A stretch of DNA of 64,000 bases, from the NCBI GenBank assembly GCA_037389465.1, contig JAZARR010000006.1:1-64000 (forward strand), written 5' to 3'. The stretch's first letter is position 1. Each line of letters opens with the position of its first letter. Made by a program: the position numbers and the translations under genes. The stretch is from Baylisascaris procyonis (Eukaryota; Nematoda; Chromadorea; Rhabditida; Ascarididae). The notes below the pieces were generated by a model that saw nothing but the letters and a program-made list of their open reading frames with translations, did not search any database and had not been told where the DNA came from. Positions 55,101-64,000 of this stretch are shown here, piece after piece.

Positions 55101-58100
55101 TATTATTCCTTCCCTTGTAGGAGATTTTTTAGTCACGGTGGCCTCTTTTGGCTTCATTTCAATTCTTGAGAAGCTTTTCTTTGCGGACATGAGTTTTTAT
55201 GACTATTTATTATATTAAAATTGAATTTCCACGTTGACCTAATAAACTTTTGCACAAATTGTGAAAACTACAGTGATTTGTTATTGATGACAAACTTGGT
55301 GACATTGATTGACTACAAATATGCTAATTTACACCCGGCTGCAGGTCAGCAGAATTTATGAATAAGATACTTCGAGGGGCACATTGAAGCACTATGTAGT
55401 ATTTATGTGATTGCAGTTTCAGCTCCGGCAGCAACAACCCCGGCGACCACATCAACAAATACTTCATCGGATGGCAGTGCGGTACCGGTGATCACTGAGG
55501 CACAGCAACAGGCGGCTGCTCTTGCCCAGCAACAGGTATCTTATCAGTGTTTATTTTCGGTTTGTACATTTGTTTGCTTTCTCTCGTAATTGAGCGTTGA
55601 TTGGCGAATTGAACCAATAATATTGACGCGCACACCTTTTTCCACTTTTCAGATTTTAGATCATATAGACTGTAGAGGGAGCAGATTGCCTTTTACATAA
55701 AGTGTTGTTGATCTTCTAATTTATTTATTTATTTCGACATCCCGGAATGTGAAAGTATGTATACAATGGTATATGAACAAAGGCGCCAAAATTGTGTTGC
55801 TCGGAAATGAGTGGGCACAATGACAGGCATAGTGAAACAATGATTCTTCTTTTATTATATGAATCAGTTTCATATAATTAGTAAAATGATTGTTTCATGC
55901 TTTACTTTTGCATTGATTAAAGCTCCGACTTAAATCGGCGACTTATGCATATTCACGAGCAGAATTATGTCGTTACCTTCGAGTCTCTGGAAGGTACCAT
56001 ACATGGAAGGAAAAACACATCTAGGAAGCAGCGTTGGAAGAGAAGGAACTCAGTCGGCTTGCGGCTTTATAAATAGGCTCTCATGGACGTCATTGATGTC
56101 GTTGGCTTTCGCATGCTGTTATACTGTAACGAAAGTCATTATCGAGTTCGAACGAAAGATTTAGGCATATCTAATAAGTGGAGCATTTTGCTTTATCGGC
56201 ACTCATTTATATACCGACAGCCACATGTTATTGATATTTGTGGTGTTTACTTGGGTGGACGAGCCTATTACAGCGCTTTCTTTGGCATAATGTTTAAATA
56301 AAAGTTCATTATTACAGGTTCAGGCTCAATTGGCTGCAGCGAAAGCAGCGGCAGAAGAAGCGAAGAAAAAGGAAGAAGAAGAGGCGAAAGCGGCAGCTGC
56401 AGCGGCAGTCAAACAGCAAAGTGACAAGTCAAGACCCGTCAGCAGCAATCCGGTCGCTGGTACTCCTTGGTGCGTCGTATGGACCGGAGATCACAAGGTG
56501 ACGCTAAATACCTGTTCAGATAGGTGTGTGCTGTGATAGAAGTGGTGACCAGAGATGAGCAGGTGATATGGCAGTAGGAAACTTCTCGCATTTGAAGGCC
56601 CAACTCAGATGGGGGAAGGATGAAGGAATCTGTCGTGTGTGATCGCGAGGTTCGACTTTTCTTGGCATCTTTGCTTTACTCTGATCTGTCATTTTTTAAA
56701 TGTTGAAAGAACTTGAAGGTCACCCCATGACCTGTGCGCCAATAACTTCATTTTTGTATTATTTCCTGCTGTCTGTGTATGCAAAATGATGATGGTTGAA
56801 TCTGCTAACATGCACCACAAATATTGAGGTCAACCGAGTGACTGCATCAGATCTATAAAAGCACTTGCGACCATCACCAAATGCTGGTCCCAGCTGTTTT
56901 TATGTAATGTTTTTTTTTTTATAAATTTGCGAGATTCCACTATGTTGCAGCATTTGTTCAGATGACTGGAAAGTTTTTGGAGGAGGAGAGGAAGAAGGAG
57001 TAAGGAAAGTAATGCGAGTCTTTTTGGAAAATATTCCCTACCTAACATCTCGTTACTAACCAATTTAAATTCTGCTGAATTTTGTTACGATTGCAGTATT
57101 ATCCTTTCAAAAGTAGCTTCGTTTTCAGGTATTCTTCTACAATCCATCAACGAGAACTTCGGTCTGGGAGCGACCACCGGAACTCTATAATCGACCCGAT
57201 GTTGATCTTCTTGTTTCGAAGCCACCAGAAGAAAAAAGTAATATTTTTCTTCGCGGTTTTTTCGCCTGTAAAGGAACCCGTCCTTATTTCAAACAGTGTT
57301 TTATTTTGTGATTGTAGTGACCTCATTTATTAGTTTCACCCGATGATTTTTCATACTTATTTATATTTTTTATCGGGTCATAAATGTAAGGAACTTGTTC
57401 AATCGTTGAGAGGTGATAATGAAAAACATAATGCGACCAATTATGAGAAAATTGTTCAGAACCGGCAGCGGAGCCAGCAAAGCAGCAGGCGGAGCCAACT
57501 TCGGAGCAAGATGACGAGAAGATGGATATCGATGACGAGAAGACAGCAAAATCTGGCTCGGACATGGAGGAAAGTGAAGACAACGACGATGATGGACCGC
57601 CGGCCGTTAAGAAGAGTCGAAAGGAGAAGAAATTGTTTGTTTTTATGAACATTTTCTGATTTGTGGTGTATGTATTTGTGTGTCTGTGCGTATGTTTGTT
57701 TATTTTTTGATAATATTAGCACGGCTGTTGTTGTGGTTAGGATTATGAATTTTGTCTGCTATAGGATGGCCTCCTATCCCACCATTAATGGTGTTCCAGC
57801 AGTTTCATTAACTACCAGAAGAAAAAGTTGCTTGATTGGAGAGTATTCTTTAGAAGGGTTTGCTTCTTATATTTGAGTATGCATGGAATAATTTTTTGGC
57901 GTCGTACATGTGCTCGGTTTTTGTGTTGTGGTCTTGCGATTAGTGGCTGCGATGCATGCTGAAAATATTTGTGTGGTGATTTTTGAGGTTTTATTTGAGG
58001 ATGGGGGTGGAGGGGGAGTAACATTTCCCCGGAAGGCATAGAGAAATGAATCCTTGACAGTGGAATGCCGTTTGTGAGTGCGATATAAAATTAATGATAA

Positions 58101-61100
58101 AATATTTGTTCAGAGAGAAGCAACGACTGGAACAGTTGGCGGCAAAGAAGGAAAAGGAACGACCGCGTCAAATGCTCGAAAAGCAAGCCGATCCGGCCAT
58201 TCAGGCGGAATTGCAAGCGCAAAAGGAAAGAGAAGAGGTTCGGTTGTATAGATTTTGCTGCTTATTAGCCGATATTATATCTTGAAGAGAATTTGAAGTA
58301 CGCAAATGTTTTCAATTAAAATCATTTTTAGGTTCCATTCGAACGTCGCCTACAGGAATTCAAAGAGATGCTAAAAGAGAAGAACGTTAGTACGGGAAGC
58401 ACATGGGAGAAAGAACTCTCGAAAATTGTCTTCGATAAACGATATCTTCTATTGAATGCTATTGAGCGTAAAGCGGTTCGTTGTTTTCTTTTGTTTTGAG
58501 GCAAAATTAGTTCAGATTGAACTACAATCGACTGACTTCTCCTTAGATGACAAATTTTCACATTTATTTTCAGTAATATGTAGTTTCTAATTGCATTATT
58601 TTCCTCATTTGTTTTCTTGACGATGGTATTTGCATTTATCGTCGGAACAAAGTGTGATACTGTTCCCATCTGCTAGTGATGTTAATATAGAAAAGTGGGA
58701 TTAGTAGTGGTTATCGTCTTTGCTGATGCGGGCTTACAATGCATTCGCCGTTTCTTCGAGCGTATTTCCGTTTATTGATTAGCAATTTAAACGATTTTTT
58801 CACTACTTTTGGAAATTCTTTTTTCTTTCTCAAGTGTTCTTTATTGAGCAGGTATTTTCTAGGCGTTTGAAGCGTATGTACGTGAAAGGACGGAAGTGGA
58901 ACGAGCAGAAAAGAAGAAAAGAACAAAGGAAGCACGGGACAATTTCAAGAGTCTTTTGGAAGAGGCTAAATTACATGGGAGGTATGCAGTATGTTATTGC
59001 AACTTTGAGAGTATATAATGTGACGAAAGGCTTTGATAACGTTAACTGAAGAAAAGAAAGCCTGTTGTGTAATAATTTGGTGTGCCTTCAACCAGTGGGA
59101 TCAAATTTGGCAAGGAGAGACCTATGTTTTGAGCAGTATGATTGTACACTGTAGAAGTGATGTGAATGCTTTGAGAAGAAAGGCAATTTTCGCATTGATT
59201 ACGAAAGTCTCTAACGTTCTTTGAGTATTGATGGTGCATTTGGAGCAGAGTTGTTGTTGCAGATCTTCATTCTCGTCCTTCGCATCGAAATGGGGTAAGG
59301 ATAGTCGATTCAAAGGCGTTGAGAAAATGCGCGAAAAGGAAGATATCTTCAACGAATACGTGCAGGAACTTTACAAGAAGGAGAAAGAAGAACGCAAGGA
59401 AAAGAAAGAAAAAGTTTGAGGATTTTTCCCATTTTTCATGTTCCTTATTTATATTTGTAACTAGCATATTAATTCACGTTTTTTCGCAAATGTACTTGCT
59501 TTTGTTCTGAAGATTGGTCGGGTTTCGCGACGTATGGTCAGGTTTCATGTTCACACTAACCTATGCATGGACTCCGTATTGTTATCAGTTAATTCACTTT
59601 TTTTTTAGTTTGGTTCACTTTTTTAAATTCGTTATCTTTTTTAAATTTTAAATTTCTTTTTTAAATTTTTTTAAAACTTTTTATCAGATTTTAAAAGAAA
59701 TATCCCAGAGTTGAAAGGTAAAAGTGAGAATTTGGAGAGGGGAGGAAAGACTTGCTTGTACATCGTCTGGTTGAAGGTATGAGGCAGCTGTGATCCCCGG
59801 CAAAGAGGATGCTTATGTTCTCGTCCTGTGGGCGCAGTGCTATCGGCAGAGACGTTTCGAGTAAACGGTTTGTGATGAAGTGGCCTTTTACCCTCTGAAA
59901 AGGAATGATTATCTGTATTTTCTTCTGTCGGTTGCGCTTGAACGAAATGAATTAATTTTTCAGATACGAAAGGAATTTATGGCAATGTTATCGGAGAAGA
60001 GCATCACTCGTCGCACGAAATGGTCCTCATTGAAGAAGACCCTGGAGGATGATGAACGATATAAGGCGGTTGAGGGATCGTCGAATCGAGAGGCACTCTT
60101 CAGAGAATATCAGGATTCCCTTCCCGAAGAGACCAATTCGGTGAGTCCAAATTTATTAAGTTTGAAAACATTTCTTTTCATTTCGCTTGAATAGCATTTT
60201 TAAAGAGTTGGAGTAGATGTTGTGAAGGTATAGCTTCTTTGTGCTGAGACTAAGCATAGTTTCTGCACCAGAAATATGTTTGCCTAGTTAGAAGGTGACT
60301 TATCTTGCATAAAGCTTAAAGCCTATTCCTGCATGGATCTTGACGAGCTTGTATGATACTCGCTGTATGCGTTTTCCAGCTCCGCTTCGTCCGAGTTAAT
60401 GGTGCCATTAAATTGAGTTGTTTAATTTCCTTCTTATCCATCTTTCTATCTTTTCTTTCGGTCGCGGGTTGGTTGTCTGCCCACCCATATATGTTTAGTT
60501 ACAATGTACCCACTGAGTCTAAAAGCGGAATGAAAGGGATTTAGGAAATGGTTGCCTCATAATGAAATAATGTTGTCATGTTGTTGCTCTTGCGGCCTCC
60601 TCCTGACGACAGTATTTATGACTCATCTGCGTTTGCCTTTATGGATGAGTCACGTAGGGCGTTTTATTCATATTCATTCACTTTGGCGCTCCTGAACTCA
60701 GTTGAGGTGACCGATGCTAAATGTTTTTTATAAGGAAGACACCGTAGTTGATGTTGAGGATGTGGACGAGGAGAGCGATCGTCAAAAGCGAGCAGCAGCG
60801 GAGACGGCAATTCAGGAGCGTAAGAAGGAAGTCGAGGCTGAACTTGGTGAGCAACTGAAAGAGCGAAGTAAGGAGCACGAGAAGCACAAATATCAGGAGC
60901 ATGAAGATTCATTCAGGGCGCTTCTCGTTGATCTCGTTAGTGGTTTTGTATTTTCTGTATGGCGCACATAGACGCACTATTATCGGTAGTCTTCTAGCCC
61001 AGAAGATGCAAAGAAATCGCCTAAACTTCAATCTCCCGCTTAGTAGATAGGTTTGAGTTAGTTCCGAATAGGGGAGGAAAAGTGACCAGTTTAATGGATT

Positions 61101-63513
61101 TTTTTAAACCGTTAACGCGTTCCTGTATTCTGAAGAAGGAAGACGAAATGCACCTTGCAGTTTTTTCTTACAATTCCCAAATCTCCCAGCGAAGTCGAGG
61201 TTCTTGTTCGTTGGATTTACCCGTCTGGATTAATTGATACATAGATTACTGAATGAGATGCGAGTTACTTTTGCGTTTTCCCATTTCGGGACCTTGAAAT
61301 AAATAAATAAATGGATATTTCTGAATGCCAAGTGGATTAGAACAATGCCTTTTGGAATTACTTTCAGGAGGTGGGTTGTGAATTTGTATGGATTGGTGGG
61401 GGATTAAGCCAGTCGACTGCTGTCGACGCGAACACTAGAAAGTTCTGTTGATTAATGTATGTTTGATAATTTCGTTTATCAATTACAATGTTTGATAATT
61501 GTAATTGATAATTTTGCAATGTTTTGCATAATGATTTAAGTCATTGCATTGAATGGATTTGCAAAATGAGCTGCTACTATTGCAGATCAAGTCAACTGAC
61601 TATTCGTGGCATGAGGCGCGTCGAATGTTGCGTAAGGATTCGCGTTACGAGAATTGCGATTTGCTCGAGAAAGACGCCAAGGAACGGCTATTCGAATCGC
61701 ACATCCAACAGCTCGACAAAAAAAGACGCGAGCTTTTCTTCCAGGTATTTTTTTTTCTGGTATTTGGATTTGGGAGAATTTTGATGATTCAAAGCGGGAT
61801 GGTCTATAGCAAATTTCATTGTCAGGGTAGCTGGTTGCTTACACGCAAAGAGGTGGTCTCATTTAATGGAGCTGCGCTTCCTTCCGATTCTTTCCATCTT
61901 CCTTAGTTGACACTGCTGATAAGGAGTAAACACCGTCTTATAGACTTTAGTCACAGCGCCATATACAGGAAGAGGAGAAATGGAGGTAAGGGCGAGGGTA
62001 CCCATGCGTATGCACGCCTAATGCCTATGTTGCTTCAACTGACGAGCAATTAGCCAGATTTTTCGATGTTTAATGTTGACCTCTCGACCACTGTGAATAG
62101 TTAGACTTAGCGTAGTGAACGTGAAAGAGGCGCAGTGACCGTTCGATAGAGAATATTTTTTGTAGCTCCTTAATGATACGAAGGATCTCACTCCGAGCAC
62201 GAGGTGGCGCGATGCTAAGAAGATAATTGAAAAGGATGACCGATTCGCCAAGTTTAGTATCAGCGATCGTGTAAGTTTTGAAACACTTCACTTTATTTGC
62301 AGTTTTTCTCCACCGATTTTTGTTTGTTCGTTTGTTTTTTTGTTTTTTTTGTTTGTTTTTTTTTGTTTTGTTTTTTTTTGTTTTTTTTGAAGCAATCAGT
62401 CGACGATGTTCGTGCTCATCGTTTATTGGAACTAGCTTGTGGTTTATGGGAAAAAAATTTATCTATGGAAGAAAAGTTCATGAAAAAAGTTTATTAAAAA
62501 AATCAATTTTATACTCGCAGTGTAGCTTCATCACACATTTATAGCTGACCGATGTGCCAGTTAGCGTTTATGGAATCTACAGAATTATAGATTGCAAGTT
62601 GGAGGTGGAACAGAGACTCGCAGAATTTGCCTCAGCCTTTTCGTTTTACTTATTTGTTTTGTTGCCACTTCTGCTACTAGTGATTTCCACTATTTCAAGA
62701 AATTAGTTTTTAATGTTGATAGATTCGCGGCGAACTGCTGAACATTTATGGTTTTGGAGTATTATTGAATTGCAGAAAACGGAGCGTGATTATAAAGAAT
62801 GGATGGATGAACGAAAAGATGCAGTCTTGAGGGACTTCAAAGAGCTGCTGAAAGAAACGAAGATAATCACGTATAGGTCGCTGAAGTCAATACAGGAAAA
62901 TGAACAGCACCTCAAAGATATCCTCGCCGTACTCGAGGTTTGCCCTTTGTCGTTTCTTAAAAGTTGGCGAACGGGAAAATTAGCTTTGGTGAACGTTTTA
63001 GTGGGCACATTCCGACGATAGCTAAGGCCCTACAACTAGAGTGTTGGCAGGTAGCTGCTAGAGACAACAGATGACTGCAGAATTGAGTTGAATATTGCCA
63101 GCTTCAAAGATCTCCATTCAATGTTTAAATACTGTCATAGGTGGGCACACTGTATTGTCATGTTATTCGGGCTAAATCACTGTAATGTTGAGAAGCCTAC
63201 CTAGCATTGTTAAGTGCTAATATCTTTTATATTCACATGTTCATATCATATAGGATGGGCGGCTTTCCCACCGCTTTCTAGTTCTCCGCAATTCTTCATT
63301 CCGAGGGTAGGACTGTTCCTGCGATCTGCCGCTATATACTTTCTGCGATTAATGGGTAATATTTTGTGATTGCAGAACGATAAGCGCTATATTGTTTTGA
63401 ACGATGCGCCAGTTGAACGTGAACGTCTATTGGAGCAATATTTGGAAGAGTTGGATAAAAAAGGTCCACCACCACCGCCCACACAACAGGACACTGAAAG
63501 ACGGCGAAAGTAG
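45561..63513 (+). CDS. tcer-1 (TCERG1 orthologue): Transcription elongation regulator 1 (CA150), 22 exons
   Basis: Nuclear protein coupling RNA polymerase II elongation with pre-mRNA splicing. In the TCERG1 family, WW domains bind proline-rich splicing factors such as SF1 and U2AF, and FF domains bind the phosphorylated Pol II C-terminal domain and other factors. In C. elegans the orthologue also acts in germline-dependent longevity. Exons assembled by splice signal and phase give 3735 nt, 1244 aa. The order is an acidic N terminus, an RG/GP/MP-rich region, WW1 (about 360-387), a Met/Pro-rich region, WW2 (527-553), an Ala/Glu-rich segment, WW3 (646-675), an acidic/basic linker, then six FF repeats (about 795-1225) and a PPPPP tail. 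The start is [12 protein letters not shown], the first ATG after an unpaired acceptor. The stop TAG is at 63511-63513. The long polyglutamine-alanine tract of the mammalian protein is absent. A small extra exon in the 4.1 kb intron 49947-54045 cannot be excluded. Confidence 0.95.
49947..54045 (+). other. TCERG1 intron 5, 4.1 kb
   Basis: The longest intron of the gene. It is AT-rich apart from GC-richer patches near 50470-50620, 50930-51060 (with a 7-bp-stem hairpin at 51014-51045) and 52790-52975. None shows phase-compatible splice sites on both sides, so I add no exon. The 52790-52975 patch has a plausible acceptor (TGCAG at 52795-52799), but its possible donor leaves the wrong phase. Confidence 0.5.
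55719..55750 (-). mobile_element. (AAAT)n-tailed retroposon 3' end, minus strand
   Basis: In a TCERG1 intron. Read on the minus strand, CATTCCGGGATGTCGAAATA followed by AATAAATAAATT resembles the pre-tail and tail at 61277-61313. The body of the element is not delimited. Confidence 0.35.
61277..61313 (+). mobile_element. (AAAT)n-tailed retroposon 3' end
   Basis: TTTTCCCATTTCGGGACC followed by TTGAAATAAATAAATAAATG. It shares both parts with 33040-33073, some 28 kb away. It sits in the TCERG1 intron between exons 18 and 19 and is probably the 3' terminus of an element covering part of 61080-61313. Confidence 0.42.
62394..62497 (+). other. Possible alternative terminal exon inside TCERG1
   Basis: After an acceptor-like TTTTTTGAAG, the segment reads [18 protein letters not shown] and continues [16 protein letters not shown] before a TAA. 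The reading phase matches the upstream TCERG1 exon (62166-62270), which ends in phase 0. If spliced in, it would end the protein after FF5 with a short new tail and remove FF6. It may equally be a remnant of another sequence. No family match is recognised. Confidence 0.3.
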
Positions 63514-64000
63514 CAATCAACGAGATCATTATTTCTCTTTTGTTGCGTTCCTCTTTTCATTGTTATTTACATGTAATGTTTTGTGTCATCACTTGCATTG
63601 CACTTTCTTGCAACGTTGTTGGTGCAGTGCTGCAATTGATCTGTTTTGTTGATTGATGATGTGTGAATTTATTTAGACAACTCTTTGCTAAAATTTCTTC
63701 CGTAGGTGTGATATAGTTGCAAAGCATCGATGTTATCAGTCAGTGTTGGAATTCTTGCCTCCGGCGCTTTGCTTGAAGCAGGTTTTATATGCGATCTTCA
63801 AGTGGGAGGATCGATGCTTGAAAATAGTATGATCCTTGAAATTTATAACCAGACGACTGCAACAACTGCGAAAAGGGAAAAAATTTTAGGTTTAACCACG
63901 ACTGGTAGCGTATGTCTTCTGCGATCTGCATTTGATTTATTTGTATCGGTATGCCTATGAATGGGAAATTCGCATATGGGCTTAAAAATGTGTCGTATGC
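63514..64000 (+). other. TCERG1 3' UTR and following sequence
   Basis: No AATAAA or ATTAAA is visible after the TCERG1 stop within the window, so the transcript end is unresolved. An open frame of 76 codons (63730-63960, MLSVSVGILASGALLEAGFI onward) has no recognised domain. It may be untranslated sequence or the start of another gene running off the window. Confidence 0.35.

Larger units (their letters stand above)
49763..57237 (+). other. tcer-1: TCERG1 exons 5-11: three WW domains
   Basis: Exons 49763-49946, 54046-54189, 54400-54569, 54837-54960, 55417-55535, 56318-56497, 57129-57237. WW1 is in exon 5 ([18 protein letters not shown], closing TAWERP). WW2 is in exon 8 ([18 protein letters not shown], closing TTWDKP). 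WW3 spans exons 10-11 ([12 protein letters not shown] joined to [16 protein letters not shown]). Each WW keeps both signature tryptophans, the aromatic block and the final proline, so all three look competent to bind proline-rich ligands. Exons 6-7 encode Met/Pro repeats ([20 protein letters not shown]). Confidence 0.93.
57460..63513 (+). other. tcer-1: TCERG1 exons 12-22: linker and six FF domains
   Basis: Exons 57460-57634, 58114-58237, 58332-58475, 58863-58981, 59263-59413, 59964-60140, 60735-60935, 61586-61744, 62166-62270, 62776-62937, 63376-63513. The linker holds an acidic run and KKSRKEKK, a likely nuclear localisation signal. FF1 begins [14 protein letters not shown] and FF2 includes [19 protein letters not shown]3 includes [18 protein letters not shown] and FF4 spans [22 protein letters not shown]5 includes [18 protein letters not shown], and FF6 includes [15 protein letters not shown]. 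The tail ends [20 protein letters not shown], close to the vertebrate end. Confidence 0.93.

Overview
The window is eukaryotic and most likely from a nematode. It is AT-rich, and its genes are split into many short exons (50 to 360 bases) with GT-AG introns. Acceptors end in TTTCAG or TTGCAG. Three of the four genes have an unpaired acceptor 14 to 21 bases before the start codon, as expected for spliced-leader trans-splicing. Introns average several hundred bases, longer than is typical in Caenorhabditis, so a different nematode clade is likely; I cannot name the species.

Layout: (1) 693-22629, minus strand: a complete 29-exon gene for the delta subunit of adaptor complex AP-3. (2) 22630-25706: a divergent intergenic region with a C-rich/G-rich minisatellite and a perfect CRE palindrome. 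(3) 25707-28467, plus strand: a complete 5-exon dihydropteridine reductase gene (QDPR). (4) 30104-35377, minus strand: a complete 8-exon rhodopsin-family GPCR, probably a peptide receptor, convergent with QDPR. (5) 35378-45560: a 10 kb gene desert holding a tRNA-derived SINE head followed by about 21 tandem copies of a 163-bp (or 133-bp deleted) unit with higher-order structure, a second inverted tRNA-derived element, and simple repeats. (6) 45561-63513, plus strand: a 22-exon gene for the transcription elongation and splicing regulator TCERG1/CA150 (three WW and six FF domains).

All four gene models were assembled by hand from splice signals, reading phase and family similarity. Every exon junction is in phase: AP-3 delta has 1281 codons, QDPR 244, the GPCR 415 and TCERG1 1244. 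The genes are functionally unrelated (vesicle sorting, pteridine recycling, signalling, mRNA synthesis) and I see no operon.

The most unusual object is the SINE-headed satellite array at 38.0-41.2 kb. It looks like a Pol III retroposon whose 3' half, including the B box, was amplified in tandem, and then amplified again as a six-unit, 948-bp higher-order repeat. Other points of interest are an exon-like segment in a late TCERG1 intron that would truncate the protein, retroposon ends with (AAAT)n tails, and a GC-rich retroposon-like block in an AP-3 intron.
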